From Mixta calida (lineage in GTDB: Bacteria; Pseudomonadota; Gammaproteobacteria; Enterobacterales; Enterobacteriaceae): 64,000 nucleotides of DNA. A model generated the notes under the pieces. It worked only from the letters and a program-made list of their open reading frames with translations, had not been told where the DNA came from and did not search any database. The position numbers were made by a program, and so were the translations under genes. Where the stretch lies: contig NZ_CP026378.1 of assembly GCF_002953215.1 (NCBI RefSeq), positions 1,284,540 to 1,348,539 of the forward strand. The letters are read 5' to 3'. The stretch's first letter is position 1. Every line of letters begins with the position of its first letter. Below are positions 1 through 9,336 of this stretch, one piece after another.

Positions 1-143
1 CCTGTCAGCAGTCTGCTGAGAAGGGTGCTTCTCACGGTCAGTACATCTACACCTTCAGCCCATCAGAAGAGGTTATGTCAGATGTCCGTAATAGCCTTAA
101 TTCTCAGGGTGTTAACCAAACCATGAAGGAGGGGTCACATTAA
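1..143 (+). CDS. C-terminal end of a phage structural-operon protein (partial)
   Basis: The window opens inside a reading frame whose first complete codon is at position 3. It runs for 46 residues to a TAA at 141-143. The last base of that stop is the first base of the next ATG (TAATG), the tight packing typical of phage late genes. The visible tail is polar (it contains YTFSPSEE and ends KEGSH) and shows no motif I recognise. From its place just upstream of a baseplate plug and a hub-like gene it is probably a tail or baseplate protein; this is inference. The N-terminal part lies outside the window. Confidence 0.6.
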   Translation, partial: CQQSAEKGASHGQYIYTFSPSEEVMSDVRNSLNSQGVNQTMKEGSH

Positions 144-517
144 TGAGTTATGAAATTAACGTACCTTCCTCTTCGTGGAGTACCCAAACTGTGACGCTCG
201 ACGGAAACCTTTTCCGTATTGAACTGAAGTACAAAGAACGTACAGAACGCTGGTATATGACGCTGAAAGACAATACTGGTGTGGACATCCTGACTGAGAA
301 GAAACTTGTAGACGGTCAGGTGATTACAGGTCTTTGGGATCTTCCAGGCGTACAGGGTGCAATTGCTGTTCAGCGTAACTACGGTACAGATGTTTACCCG
401 ACCTATAACACGCTTGGCCCAGGTAAGCAGTTCTCTTTGGTCTACCTGACTGAAGATGAATACACACTTCTCCTTCAGACTGAAGATAACTCTAACTTTG
501 TTGCGCGAGGTAACTGA
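143..517 (+). CDS. Phage baseplate plug-like protein
   Basis: This 124-residue protein begins MSYEINVPSSSW and is rich in beta-prone segments. It contains the pattern of the small phage baseplate plug family: an N-terminal strand, then ...RIELKYKERTERWYMTLKD, then ...GLWDLPGV. In contractile-tailed phages such proteins close the tail-tube end under the hub. The ATG overlaps the upstream stop, and a strong ribosome site (AAGGAGGGG, 125-133) lies inside the previous gene, so the start is secure. The next gene starts 2 bases after its stop. AT content is higher than in the bacterial genes to the right, consistent with phage origin. The family assignment is from memory of the fold pattern, not from a search. 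Confidence 0.6.
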   Translation: MSYEINVPSSSWSTQTVTLDGNLFRIELKYKERTERWYMTLKDNTGVDILTEKKLVDGQVITGLWDLPGVQGAIAVQRNYGTDVYPTYNTLGPGKQFSLVYLTEDEYTLLLQTEDNSNFVARGN

Positions 518-519
518 TA

Positions 520-1593
520 ATGGCACAGGGCGTACCTATTCGCGTTTATCAGGTTACCATTGGGACTGAAAGCGCAACGTTCAGCAACACACCAGGACAA
601 CATAACTCATCACAGATGGATGCTGTGATCTTCAATAATATCAGGATGGAAGGGCGCGTATCGGTTGATAACAGTCCGACCACTACGAGCAGCGATGACG
701 TTGAGTTTCGTTTCTACAACCTGAACAAGACAACCCGTCAGGCTTTGATGCAAGAGAATGCAACACTGATGATCAAGGCTGGCTATGACACGTCATGGCA
801 ACGTGATTCTGAAGGTAACATTATTACTGAGTATGACAGCCTACCGATCATCTTTATTGGCGGTATCGTTCACGCTTATACGAAGAAAGACACTGGCTCA
901 AACGATGTTGTGACAGTGGTCAACTGTAGTTCTGACCATAAAATCCGCAACATGACTAAGGTGTCTGTAGCCTATAAGCCAGGTACTACCAAAGCTGACG
1001 TTATCAAAGACCTCGTTAAGCGTCTTGGTTTCCCTGTCAGCCGTATGGAACTGAGCAGCCTTGGTGATACCGCTTATCCATCTGGTAAGTCTGTTTATGG
1101 ACAGCTTGATCATGCTCTGACCCGTATCTGTAAGGAATGTGGTCTTCAGTACAGCATTCATAACGGTACAATCAGTGTTCTTCGGTCTGATAACCAGCCA
1201 GCAAAGGGAAGTAACACCAGTGTTGATGCCTGGTTATACACACCCGCTCAGATTATGGAACTTGACGCTTACTTTGAACAGAAATCTGTAAAGCTGGTGG
1301 CAAAGAAGACTGGTTCAAATCGTGGTAAGTCAAAAACGCCTGAAGACGAGACAGTCACCACTAAGAACGGTGTCCGTACAAAAACCCGCCACGGGATCAT
1401 GATGAAGTCTCAGCTTAACGGTAATGTGAAAATGCATGACTTCGTTAAGTTGGATGGACTGAACGCGGTAATGCCCGATGGTTCAGACGGTGATCTAAAG
1501 GATGGTGTCTACCGTATAATCAGGATCGACCATTCGATCAATTGGCCTGAAGGTGAGTGGTCAACAGGGTTAAAACTTGTAGAGGTACAGTAA
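520..1593 (+). CDS. Phage baseplate hub / tail protein (gp27- or gpD-like)
   Basis: This is a 357-residue protein with an N-terminal beta-rich part (residues about 1-120). A central segment (PGTTKADVIKDLVKRLG, about 150-170) resembles the LysM-like or tail-spike-linking part of hub proteins. A lysine-rich loop near 265-290 is followed by a final strand-rich region. Hub proteins of contractile phages (Mu gp44, P2 gpD, T4 gp27) trimerise at the tube tip and carry the central spike. It is the last gene of the operon: a terminator follows within 40 bases, and the truncated bacterial gene qmcA follows in the opposite orientation. Hub identity is inferred from position and general pattern; another tail protein remains possible. 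Confidence 0.5.
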   Translation: MAQGVPIRVYQVTIGTESATFSNTPGQHNSSQMDAVIFNNIRMEGRVSVDNSPTTTSSDDVEFRFYNLNKTTRQALMQENATLMIKAGYDTSWQRDSEGNIITEYDSLPIIFIGGIVHAYTKKDTGSNDVVTVVNCSSDHKIRNMTKVSVAYKPGTTKADVIKDLVKRLGFPVSRMELSSLGDTAYPSGKSVYGQLDHALTRICKECGLQYSIHNGTISVLRSDNQPAKGSNTSVDAWLYTPAQIMELDAYFEQKSVKLVAKKTGSNRGKSKTPEDETVTTKNGVRTKTRHGIMMKSQLNGNVKMHDFVKLDGLNAVMPDGSDGDLKDGVYRIIRIDHSINWPEGEWSTGLKLVEVQ

Positions 1594-1601
1594 GTTGGCT
1601 G

Positions 1602-1629
1602 CACTCTTAACAGAGTGTGGTCTTTTTTT
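1602..1629 (+). terminator. Rho-independent terminator ending the phage tail operon
   Basis: The inverted repeat CACTC-ttaaca-GAGTG is followed after a short spacer by a seven-T run, 9 bases downstream of the hub gene stop. The stem is only 5 bp, so it is a modest terminator. Confidence 0.55.
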
Positions 1630-1706
1630 GTATCTGGAATAAGCATGTATTTAGTATGAAAAATACACATATTGTTATTAATCTATTGAAAATTATATGA
1701 TTAATA

Positions 1707-2063
1707 TTATCGTTGAATATTGGTCATCGTCAGGTTAATAATCGCCTGCACCAGATTGCTGACTTCATAAGCGGCGCGCGCCGGATCGACGACCTGAATA
1801 AAGCAGACGGCGTCGATGGTGACGTTGGCATTATCTTTAGAGATGACTTCCTGCGATGGCACATCCAACACCTGCTCCATCATATTGATTTTGCGGCCGA
1901 TGCGATCCATAAAGGGAACGACGAGATTGAGGCCCGGCTGCAACGTTTTGGTATAGCGGCCAAAACGCTCAACGGTCCACTGATAGCCCTGCGGCACGAT
2001 TTTCACGCCTGCCCAGACGACAATCAGCGCGACAACAATAAGAACGGGAATAACGGCGAACAT
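1707..2063 (-). pseudogene. qmcA: qmcA, truncated membrane SPFH-domain protein
   Basis: The first 117 codons match E. coli QmcA (YbbK) closely: an N-terminal membrane helix (residues about 2-20), then [19 protein letters not shown] and the SPFH core up to NLTMTNI. After NLTMTNI the reading frame turns into unrelated AT-rich DNA and stops within two codons. The family length is about 305 residues, so the rest of the SPFH domain and the Ala/Glu-rich coiled coil are missing. The break lies beside the end of a phage tail operon, so insertion of a prophage into qmcA is the simplest explanation. QmcA is a membrane scaffold/stomatin-like partner of FtsH. The remaining piece keeps its membrane anchor but is unlikely to work. 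Confidence 0.85.
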
Positions 2064-2116
2064 ATAACCTCCAGACTGTCGTAAGACGGGCCGTTTCCCT
2101 GGCCCGTATTAGCGGA

Positions 2117-2974
2117 TTAGTAGAGCAGGGAGTATAACAGGCGACGATATTTGGCCGCCAGCGCGTCGCCGGTGCCCAGCGCCGCCAAAATTTCCTGGAG
2201 CATCTTGCGCGCCTGGCCGTCCGCTGCGTTCAGATCCTTTCTCAGATGGCCGTACAGCAACGCCAGCGCTTCTTCGTTGCGGCCTACCTGATGCAGTTGC
2301 AGCGCCAGCTTGCTGGCCAGATCGGCGTTATCCGGGTCGCTTTCCAGCTGCTGCTGCAACTGCTGGATTTCCGGCGTGTCTGCCGCCTGCTTCAACAGAT
2401 CGATTTGCGCCATCAGCCCCTGATAGCGGGTATCCTGATCCTGCAAAGGCACCACTTTCAACACCGCTTCCGCTTCATCGCTGCGGTTAAGGCTGATCAA
2501 CACCTCGGCCAGCAGGAAGCCGATTTCGCTCGACTGGTTGCTCAGCTGCCAGGCTTCTTTCAACAGCGGCAGCGCGTCCAGCGTTTTCCCCTGCTGCACC
2601 AGCGCCATAGCCTGCTGCGCCTTTAACTCTTCCTCGCGCGGCAGCACTTTTTGCAGCAGCGCGCGGATCGCCTCTTCCGGCTGCGGCCCCTGGAAGCCGT
2701 CTACCGGCTGGCCGTTCTGGAACAGATAAACGGTAGGGATGGCGCGCAGACCGAACTGCGACGCCACCATCGGCTCATTATCACAGTCGAGCTTCGCCAG
2801 CAGGAATTGTCCCGCATACTCCTGCGCCAGCCGTTCCAGCACCGGCGTAAGCTGCTGGCAGTGCTGACTGCGATCGGACCAGAAATAGAACAGCACCGGC
2901 ACCGTCATGGACTGCTCCAGCGTCTGCTGCAGGTTGGATTCGTTGATATCGATAATCGAAGCGTGTAGTGACAT
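2117..2974 (-). CDS. cnoX: Chaperedoxin CnoX (YbbN)
   Basis: This 285-residue protein has an N-terminal thioredoxin domain (about 1-110) followed by TPR-like helices. In place of the CXXC redox site it has SQHC, as in E. coli YbbN, so it is not a classical thioredoxin. In E. coli CnoX is a holdase that protects substrates from bleach-induced overoxidation and hands them to GroEL and DnaK. The start is set at 2974 ([14 protein letters not shown]) because the family begins there and an AAGAGA-type ribosome site precedes it; an in-frame start 20 codons upstream lacks family support. It lies downstream of ybbO on the same strand with a short gap, as in E. coli. Confidence 0.92.
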   Translation of the reverse strand: MSLHASIIDINESNLQQTLEQSMTVPVLFYFWSDRSQHCQQLTPVLERLAQEYAGQFLLAKLDCDNEPMVASQFGLRAIPTVYLFQNGQPVDGFQGPQPEEAIRALLQKVLPREEELKAQQAMALVQQGKTLDALPLLKEAWQLSNQSSEIGFLLAEVLISLNRSDEAEAVLKVVPLQDQDTRYQGLMAQIDLLKQAADTPEIQQLQQQLESDPDNADLASKLALQLHQVGRNEEALALLYGHLRKDLNAADGQARKMLQEILAALGTGDALAAKYRRLLYSLLY

Positions 2975-3030
2975 GTATGCGTCTCTTTGTCTGATGACTT
3001 TGTTACGATATTGGGGCGCTACGCCCGGCT

Positions 3031-3828
3031 TCAAGCAGAATTTGCATTATCGCGCGCGTTGCCGCGTAAAATGCGATCCAGCATCCAGCCTGGCAGCAAG
3101 CGTCGCAGCCAGCTCATGGCATGCGCGACCAGCGTCACAGGATAGCGCAGGCGCGGGCGACGGCTCTCCAGCGCATGGCGCAGCTTAGGCAGGATCGCTT
3201 CCGGCGGCAGGGTAAAACGCGCCGCAATGCCGGGATTCCGCACCGGTTTATCGCGCTGCGTCTGATTCACATTGTCCGTAAAACGGGTATGGACAGGGCC
3301 GGGCTCGATCAGGCTGACGCGCACGCCGCTGCCGTGCAGCTCCATGCGCAGAGCGTCAGACCAGGCTTCCAGCGCATATTTGCTGGCGGCATAGGCGCCG
3401 CGTCCGGGTGTAGAAATCAGCCCCATCACTGAACTGGTATTGATAATGCGCGCCTCGCCGCTGGCGCGCAGCGCTGGCAGCAGCAGCATCGTCAGCTGAT
3501 GCGTGCCGAACAGGTTGCTGGCGAACTGCTGTTCCAACTGACGGCGCGACAGGCTTTCCAGCGGGCCGTAAACGCCGTAGCCGGCGTTATTGAATAACCC
3601 GTAGAGCCGGTTGCCGGTCAACGCAATGACCTGTTCAGCGGCGCGGGCAACGCTCGCTTCATCGTCTAAGTCGAGCTGGATGCCGCAAAAGCCCAGCGCC
3701 TCCATGCGCGCCACGTCCGCTTCTTTGCGGCAGGCGGCCAGCACGCGATAGCCGCGCATCAATAAATCGTTGGCTGCCGCCAGGCCGATGCCGCTGGAGC
3801 AGCCGGTGATTAACACGTTTTTTTGCAT
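3031..3828 (-). CDS. ybbO: NADP-dependent short-chain aldehyde reductase YbbO
   Basis: This is a 265-residue short-chain dehydrogenase. It has the TGxxxGIG cofactor motif at residues 8-15, NNAG at 80-83, the catalytic serine near 132-133 and the YxxxK pair Y146/K150. A C-terminal hydrophobic tail (about 230-255) is typical of YbbO and its lipid-substrate relatives. The E. coli homologue reduces medium- and long-chain aldehydes with NADPH. Gene order cnoX-ybbO-tesA is as in E. coli. All catalytic residues are present, so it should be active; the physiological substrate cannot be read from sequence. Confidence 0.9.
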   Translation of the reverse strand: MQKNVLITGCSSGIGLAAANDLLMRGYRVLAACRKEADVARMEALGFCGIQLDLDDEASVARAAEQVIALTGNRLYGLFNNAGYGVYGPLESLSRRQLEQQFASNLFGTHQLTMLLLPALRASGEARIINTSSVMGLISTPGRGAYAASKYALEAWSDALRMELHGSGVRVSLIEPGPVHTRFTDNVNQTQRDKPVRNPGIAARFTLPPEAILPKLRHALESRRPRLRYPVTLVAHAMSWLRRLLPGWMLDRILRGNARDNANSA

Positions 3829-3856
3829 AACTTTACGTCTCTGGCTTCGTTGCCGT

Positions 3857-4483
3857 TCAGGACTCGTGTTTAACTAGTGGCGTCAGCGCCTTATCCATCA
3901 GCTCGGTAATAAAGTCCTGCGCATCGGGCGCCGGATGAATGCCGTCCTGCTGCATCCATTGGGGCTGAAGATAGACCTGTTCCATAAAAAAGGGCACCAG
4001 CGGCACATTGTACTGCTGAGCCAGTTTGGGATAGATATTGCTGAAAGCTTCGGTATAGCGGCGGCCATAGTTCGCCGGCAGACGAATCTGCATCAGCAGC
4101 GGTTCGGCGTTGGCGGCCTGCACCGTAGTGATAATTTTGCGCAAATCCTGTTCAATATTTTGCGGCGGGAAGCCGCGCAGCCCATCATTACCGCCCAGTT
4201 CGATCAATACCCAGCGCGGTTTGTGCTGCTGTAGCAGCGCCGGCAGACGCGCCAGGCCCTGCGCCGCCGTGTCGCCGCTGATGCTGCCGTTCACCACCTG
4301 CGGCTGCTGCCGCCACTTTTTATCCAGCAGCGCGGGCCAGGCTTCACCAGCGGACATGCGGTAGCCGGCGCTCAGGCTGTCGCCCAGCACCAGCAGGGTA
4401 TCGGCTGACGCGACGCGCGCCAGCAACAGTAACAACAACAGGAAGGGATAATGCCAGCGGAAAACATTGTTGAAGTTCATCAT
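3857..4483 (-). CDS. tesA: Acyl-CoA thioesterase I / protease I / lysophospholipase L1
   Basis: This is a 208-residue SGNH hydrolase precursor. A signal peptide (residues 1-27, hydrophobic Leu run, cleavage after ASA) is followed by block I GDSLS with the nucleophile S36, then GGND, and the catalytic D180/H183 pair in DGIHP near the C-terminus. TesA is periplasmic and hydrolyses acyl-CoA and other esters. The start at 4483 (MMNFNN) matches the E. coli protein; a further in-frame ATG 10 codons upstream has no family support. Its first 33 bases overlap the start of the divergent ybbA gene, so both genes begin inside each other. Confidence 0.93.
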   Translation of the reverse strand: MMNFNNVFRWHYPFLLLLLLLARVASADTLLVLGDSLSAGYRMSAGEAWPALLDKKWRQQPQVVNGSISGDTAAQGLARLPALLQQHKPRWVLIELGGNDGLRGFPPQNIEQDLRKIITTVQAANAEPLLMQIRLPANYGRRYTEAFSNIYPKLAQQYNVPLVPFFMEQVYLQPQWMQQDGIHPAPDAQDFITELMDKALTPLVKHES

Positions 4484-5137
4484 CTTACTAAATCCGTCGG
4501 TGAAGGGGAGCATCAGCTGTTCATCCTTACCGGAGTTGACCTGGTTGTCAAACCAGGGGAGAGCATCGCCCTGATTGGCGAATCCGGCTCAGGCAAGTCG
4601 ACGCTGCTGGGCATTCTGGCCGGGCTGGATGATGGCAGCAGCGGCGAGGTGCGTCTCTGCGGCCAGTCCCTGCCGCAGATGGATGAGGAGCAGCGCGCCG
4701 CATTGCGCGCGCGTCATGTCGGCTTTGTCTTTCAATCTTTTATGCTGGTGCCGACGCTGAGCGCGCTGGAAAATGTACAGCTTCCGGCGCTGCTGCGCGG
4801 TGAATCGGACCGGCTAAGCCGCGAGCAGGCGCAAAGTCTGCTGGCGCAGCTCGGCCTGGGCAAGCGGCTGCATCACCTGCCGACGCAGCTTTCCGGCGGC
4901 GAGCAGCAGCGCGTGGCGCTGGCGCGCGCCTTTAACGGGCGTCCCGACGTGCTGTTCGCCGATGAGCCGACCGGCAACCTCGATCGTCAAACCGGCGACC
5001 GCATCGCTGACCTGCTGTTTTCCATGAATCGCGACAGCGCCACCACGCTGATCCTCGTCACGCACGACGCGCAGCTGGCGGCGCGTTGCGATCGTCGGCT
5101 GCGCGTCCGCGACGGTAAGCTGTGGGAGGAAGCATGA
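4451..5137 (+). CDS. ybbA: ABC transporter ATP-binding protein YbbA
   Basis: This 228-residue ATPase belongs to the MacB/LolD-type (type VII) class. It has Walker A GESGSGKS at residues 43-50, a Q-loop in FVFQSFM, signature [10 protein letters not shown] near 146-155, Walker B with DEPTGNLD and the switch histidine in LVTHD. It pairs with the permease YbbP, whose ATG overlaps its stop (ATGA). In E. coli the pair is linked to secretion or detoxification functions associated with TesA, but the substrate is uncertain. The N-terminus [12 protein letters not shown] matches the E. coli start exactly, which fixes the 33-bp overlap with tesA. Confidence 0.93.
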   Translation: MPAENIVEVHHLTKSVGEGEHQLFILTGVDLVVKPGESIALIGESGSGKSTLLGILAGLDDGSSGEVRLCGQSLPQMDEEQRAALRARHVGFVFQSFMLVPTLSALENVQLPALLRGESDRLSREQAQSLLAQLGLGKRLHHLPTQLSGGEQQRVALARAFNGRPDVLFADEPTGNLDRQTGDRIADLLFSMNRDSATTLILVTHDAQLAARCDRRLRVRDGKLWEEA

Positions 5138-7542
5138 TCTGGCGTTGGTTCTGGCGCGAGTGGCGTTCGCCCTCGCTGCTGATCGTCTGGCTGGCGCTGA
5201 CGTTGTCGGTCGCCTGCGTGCTGGCGCTGGGTACGCTCGGCGACCGCATGGAGAAAGGGCTGACCCAGCAGAGCCGCGAGTTTATGGCGGGCGACCGCAC
5301 GCTGCGCAGCAGCCACAGCGCGCCGCAGGCGTGGCTGGAGCAGGCGCAACGGCAGGGGCTCCAGCTCTCCGCTCAGCTCACCTTTATGACCATGACCTTT
5401 GCGGGCGACAGCCCGCAGCTGGCGGCGATCAAGGCGGTAGACGCCAGCTATCCGATGTTCGGCAAGCTGCGCACCGAACCGCCGGGCCTGAAGCCTCAGC
5501 CGGGCAGCGTGCTGCTGGCGCCGCGGCTGATGGCGCTGCTGGCGGTGAAGCCCGGCGACGAACTGGAGGTCGGCGATGCTCGTCTGCGCATCGCCGGCGC
5601 GATTTTACAGGAGCCTGACGCCGGGTTTAATCCTTTTCAGACCGCGCCGCGCCTACTGATGAACCTGGCGGACGTGGAGAAAACCGGCGCGATTCAGCCC
5701 GGCAGCCGCGTAGCCTGGCGCTATAAGTTCGCTGGCGACGCCGAGGCGCTCAGCCGCTATGACCGCTGGATTACGCCGCAGCTGAAAAGCGATCAGCGCT
5801 GGCTCAGCGTCGAGAATTCCGAAGATGCGCTGGGCCGTTCGATGCAGCGCGCGCAGCAGTTCCTGCTGCTATCGGCGTTGCTGACGCTGCTGCTCTCGGT
5901 CGCGGCGGTCGCGGTGGCGATGAGCCACTACTGCCGCAGCCGTTACGACTTGGTGGCGGTGCTGAAGACGCTGGGCGCCGGTCGCGGCGCGCTGCGGCGG
6001 CTGATCGTCGGACAATGGTTCGCGGTGCTGCTGCTAGCCGCGCTGGCTGGCGGCGTGCTGGGCGCGGGGTTTGAGGCGCTGCTGCTGCGGATGCTGCGGC
6101 CGGTGTTGCCAGGCGAACTGCCGTCTGCCGGGGTCTGGCCCTGGATTTGGGCGCTGGGCGCGCTGTTTGTGATTTCGCTGCTGGTGGGGCTGCGTCCTTA
6201 TCGGCTGCTGCTGGAGACCCAGCCGTTGCGCGTGCTGCGGCAGGACGCCATCGCGCCGGTCTGGCCGCTGCGTTACTATCTGCCTGTGATGGCGCTGGTG
6301 GTGGTTGCGCTGCTGGTACTGCTGGTGGGCAACAGCAAACTGCTCTGGGCGCTGCTGGGCGGCATTGTGCTGCTGGCGCTGCTTTTGGCCGCGCTGGGGT
6401 GGGGCGCGCTCTGGCTGCTGGGGCGTCTGACGCTGCGCAGGCTGGCGTTGCGGCTGGCGGTGAATCGCCTGCTGCGTCAGCCCTGGGCGACGCTGAGCCA
6501 GCTGGCCGCCTTTTCGCTCTCCTTTATGCTGTTGGCGCTGCTGCTGGTGCTGCGCGGCGATCTGCTTGAACGCTGGCAGCAACAGTTGCCCGCCGACAGC
6601 CCCAACTATTTTCTGCTGAATATCAGCCGCGACCAGGTGGCGGACGTGCAGCGTTTTCTGGTTCAGCGCGAGATTCATCCCGGCACCTTCTATCCCATCG
6701 CCAGGGTGCGCCTGACGGAGATTAACCATCAGAAGGTCGATCCGCGTCGCGACAGCGCGCTTAACCGCGAGTTGAATCTGACCACGCTGTCGCATCGGCC
6801 TGAGCATAATCCGATCGTGGCCGGCGAGTGGCCGCCGCGCGCTGGCGAGGTCTCTATGGAAGCGGAGCTGGCCGACCGGCTCGGCGTCAGGCTCGGTGAT
6901 ACGCTGACCTTTACCGGCGATACCCAACAGTTCAGCGCTAAAATCAGCAGCCTGCGTAAAGTGGATTGGGAAAGCCTGCGTCCCAACTTCTTCTTTATCT
7001 TTCCGCCGGGTGCGCTGGATGAACAACCGCAGACCTGGCTTACCAGCTTCCGTCTCGACGGGCATCCTGAAACGCTGGCGCAGCTTAACCGCGCCTTTCC
7101 GACGCTCAGCCTGCTCGATATCGGCGCGATGATGCGTCAGATCGGCCAGATACTGACGCAGGTCAGCCAGGCGCTGGAAATCATGGTAGTGCTGGTGACC
7201 GGTTGCGGCATTCTGCTGCTGCTGGCGCAGATACAGGTAGGGATGCGGCAACGACGCCAGGAGCTGGTGGTCTATCGCACACTGGGCGCGGGTAAAAAGC
7301 TGCTGCGCGCGACATTATGGTGCGAGTTTGCCCTACTGGGCGTGGTGGCTGGCGGCGCGGCGGCGCTGGGGGCGGAGGCGGCGCTGTGGGGATTGCAGCG
7401 CAAAGTGTTCGATTTTCCGTGGCAGCCGGATTACCGACTCTGGATAGTGTTGCCGCTGAGCGGCGCGCTGCTGCTTTCGCTGTGCGGCGGCTGGCTGGGC
7501 ATTCGACTGTTGCGTGGCAAAGCGCTGTTCCGCAGCTTCTGA
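5134..7542 (+). CDS. ybbP: FtsX-like ABC permease YbbP
   Basis: This 802-residue inner-membrane permease carries two FtsX/MacB-type cores. Membrane segments lie near the N-terminus (about 12-35), in a cluster near 245-340, in a middle cluster near 380-475 and in the C-terminal set near 680-795. Large soluble periplasmic parts lie between them. The start at 5134 ([16 protein letters not shown]) agrees with the E. coli protein; the preceding GGGAGGAAGC is its ribosome site, and the ATG overlaps the ybbA stop by the ATGA arrangement, implying coupled translation. An ABC exporter or mechanotransmission role is inferred from the family. Confidence 0.92.
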   Translation: MIWRWFWREWRSPSLLIVWLALTLSVACVLALGTLGDRMEKGLTQQSREFMAGDRTLRSSHSAPQAWLEQAQRQGLQLSAQLTFMTMTFAGDSPQLAAIKAVDASYPMFGKLRTEPPGLKPQPGSVLLAPRLMALLAVKPGDELEVGDARLRIAGAILQEPDAGFNPFQTAPRLLMNLADVEKTGAIQPGSRVAWRYKFAGDAEALSRYDRWITPQLKSDQRWLSVENSEDALGRSMQRAQQFLLLSALLTLLLSVAAVAVAMSHYCRSRYDLVAVLKTLGAGRGALRRLIVGQWFAVLLLAALAGGVLGAGFEALLLRMLRPVLPGELPSAGVWPWIWALGALFVISLLVGLRPYRLLLETQPLRVLRQDAIAPVWPLRYYLPVMALVVVALLVLLVGNSKLLWALLGGIVLLALLLAALGWGALWLLGRLTLRRLALRLAVNRLLRQPWATLSQLAAFSLSFMLLALLLVLRGDLLERWQQQLPADSPNYFLLNISRDQVADVQRFLVQREIHPGTFYPIARVRLTEINHQKVDPRRDSALNRELNLTTLSHRPEHNPIVAGEWPPRAGEVSMEAELADRLGVRLGDTLTFTGDTQQFSAKISSLRKVDWESLRPNFFFIFPPGALDEQPQTWLTSFRLDGHPETLAQLNRAFPTLSLLDIGAMMRQIGQILTQVSQALEIMVVLVTGCGILLLLAQIQVGMRQRRQELVVYRTLGAGKKLLRATLWCEFALLGVVAGGAAALGAEAALWGLQRKVFDFPWQPDYRLWIVLPLSGALLLSLCGGWLGIRLLRGKALFRSF

Positions 7543-7570
7543 TAAAAACGGCCCGCATGCGCGGGCCGTT
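7543..7570 (-). terminator. Terminator of the purEK operon (also faces ybbP)
   Basis: A 9-bp GC-rich stem (ACGGCCCGC / GCGGGCCGT) has a four-base loop. On the minus strand it is followed by a T run, so it ends transcription coming from purK. It sits between the convergent ybbP and purK and may also slow plus-strand readthrough. Confidence 0.8.
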
Positions 7571-7618
7571 GAGGTTCAAAAACGCTGGGGCTGGCTGTCT
7601 TCATGGACAGCGCACGCC

Positions 7619-8686
7619 TTACCCTAAAAGGCTCTGCGCCCAGGCGATGCCGCTGGCGTACTCCGGCGGCAGCATCGGCGTCAGCGCCGTCAGCGCGGCG
7701 GCGATACGCTGGCCGTCAGGATCGCTGAGGTTCAGGTGTCCCACCTTGCGACCCGGACGCACCTCTTTCTCATACCAGTGCAGATGCACCAGCGGCTCGC
7801 TTAGCCACTGCGGATTCACATCGGTGCCGATCAGATTGATCATCACCGACGGCGTGCTGACCACCGGCGTCGGCAGCGGCAGGTCGAGAATGGCGCGTAA
7901 ATGCAGCTCAAACTGGCTGACGGACGCGCCGTTTTGCGTCCAGTGGCCGCTATTGTGTACGCGCGGCGCCAGCTCGTTAATCAACAGCCCCGCGGGCGTG
8001 ACAAAGCACTCCATTGCCATGACGCCGACATAGTTCAGCTCATGCAGAATGGCGCTCAGCATTTGTTCCGCCTGCTGTTGCTGCGCCTTGTCCGGCTGCG
8101 GCAGCGCCACGCTGGTGCGCAGAATGCCTTCCTGATGCAGGTTGTGCGTCAGCGGATAGAACACCGTCGCGCCGTTATGTCCGCGCGCGCCGACCAGCGA
8201 CACCTCGCCGGAAAAGTTGATGCCCTGTTCAACGATGCACTCCCCGTAGCACTCGTCCGGCAGCGCGGCGGTTTCCGCTGCGCGCAGACGCCACTGGCCG
8301 CGCCCGTCATAGCCGCCGGTGCGACGCTTCACGATCGCCAGTTCGCCCAGACGGGCGAAAACCTGCGGCCACTCCTGCGCAGAGGAGAGCAACTGCCAGG
8401 GCGCGGTCGCCAGGCCCAGCCGATCAAGTAGCTGCTTTTGGGTTAACCGATCGGCAAGCAGCGGAAAAATCTCGCGGTTCACAAACGCCGGATGGCGCGC
8501 CAGCTCACGCGTCAGGGCGGTTTCCGGCCAGCGTTCGATTTCAGCGGTGATCACGCTTTGCTGAATCGGCAGCGCTTCCGGCTCGGCGTCCAGCCCCACC
8601 GGATAGACGGCGATGCCCAGCGGTTCGCCCGCCTGACGCAGCATACGGCCCAACTGACCATTTCCTAATACGCAAACTGGCTTCAT
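7619..8686 (-). CDS. purK: 5-(carboxyamino)imidazole ribonucleotide synthase PurK
   Basis: This is a 355-residue ATP-grasp enzyme that uses ATP and bicarbonate to carboxylate AIR to N5-CAIR in purine synthesis. The N-terminus [16 protein letters not shown] carries the glycine-rich motif of the family. Later come the ATP-grasp lysine region ([15 protein letters not shown]) and a C-terminal [14 protein letters not shown] block that binds metal and nucleotide. Its ATG overlaps the purE stop (ATGA), so the two are translated as a pair. Length is the same as in E. coli. No anomalies. Confidence 0.95.
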   Translation of the reverse strand: MKPVCVLGNGQLGRMLRQAGEPLGIAVYPVGLDAEPEALPIQQSVITAEIERWPETALTRELARHPAFVNREIFPLLADRLTQKQLLDRLGLATAPWQLLSSAQEWPQVFARLGELAIVKRRTGGYDGRGQWRLRAAETAALPDECYGECIVEQGINFSGEVSLVGARGHNGATVFYPLTHNLHQEGILRTSVALPQPDKAQQQQAEQMLSAILHELNYVGVMAMECFVTPAGLLINELAPRVHNSGHWTQNGASVSQFELHLRAILDLPLPTPVVSTPSVMINLIGTDVNPQWLSEPLVHLHWYEKEVRPGRKVGHLNLSDPDGQRIAAALTALTPMLPPEYASGIAWAQSLLG

Positions 8687-9192
8687 GCTTCCTCCCGCGG
8701 ATCGGGATTATTCAATACGTCGTCGGTCTGCGCCTGACGCCAGGCGGCAAGGCGCGTCGCCAGTTCGCCGTCATGGATCGCCAGAATCTGTGCGGCCAGC
8801 AGGGCGGCGTTGGCGGCGCCCGCTTTGCCGATCGCCAGCGTGCCCACCGGGATGCCGCGCGGCATCTGTACGATGGAGTAGAGACTGTCGACGCCGCTCA
8901 GCGCGGCGCTCTGCACCGGCACGCCCAGCACCGGCACCAGCGTTTTCGCCGCCAGCATGCCCGGCAGGTGGGCCGCGCCGCCGGCGCCTGCGATAATCAC
9001 CTGATAGCCTTTTTCCGCCGCGCCTTCGGCAAAGCTGAACAGCTTATCCGGCGTGCGGTGAGCGGAAACGATTTCAACATGGAAGGGAACGGCCAGAGCG
9101 GTAAGGATCTCCGCAGCGAACTGCATTGTGGCCCAGTCACTTTTGGAACCCATGACGATGGCGATGCGGGTCGGGGCGGCGTTAAGAGACAT
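8683..9192 (-). CDS. purE: N5-CAIR mutase PurE
   Basis: This 169-residue class I PurE converts N5-CAIR to CAIR. Visible motifs are the phosphate-binding GSKSD near residues 16-20, the SAHRTP loop with the catalytic histidine, and the [11 protein letters not shown] block. The start at 9192 ([19 protein letters not shown]) is chosen because an AGGAG site lies 9 bases upstream and the family begins there. It heads the purEK operon, and a PurR box lies about 90 bases upstream, so purine repression is expected. Confidence 0.95.
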   Translation of the reverse strand: MSLNAAPTRIAIVMGSKSDWATMQFAAEILTALAVPFHVEIVSAHRTPDKLFSFAEGAAEKGYQVIIAGAGGAAHLPGMLAAKTLVPVLGVPVQSAALSGVDSLYSIVQMPRGIPVGTLAIGKAGAANAALLAAQILAIHDGELATRLAAWRQAQTDDVLNNPDPREEA

Positions 9193-9282
9193 GCGGATCT
9201 GACTCCTGTGATTATGCAAAGGTCACCGGCGTGGTTGCCACGCGGTCGGGAAGGGCACAGAGAATAGCATGTCTCTTCGGCA

Positions 9283-9298
9283 AGGAAAACGGTTGCGT
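9283..9298 (-). promoter_or_regulatory. PurR operator upstream of purEK
   Basis: On the minus strand the site reads ACGCAACCGTTTTCCT, which differs at one position from the classic PurR box ACGCAAACGTTTTCCT. A possible -10 (TATTCT) lies downstream with a 17-base spacer from TTTTCC inside the box. Bound PurR-hypoxanthine/guanine would therefore block the promoter, as in E. coli. Confidence 0.8.
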
Positions 9299-9336
9299 AG
9301 CCCGATAACGGGCGCTGAAGCGGGATCTTTTCCGCT

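Noticed and set aside
6034..7251. A 405-codon Gln/Arg-rich frame antisense to ybbP
   Set aside because: Its composition is the reverse complement of Leu/Ala-rich membrane helices; a typical GC-rich shadow.
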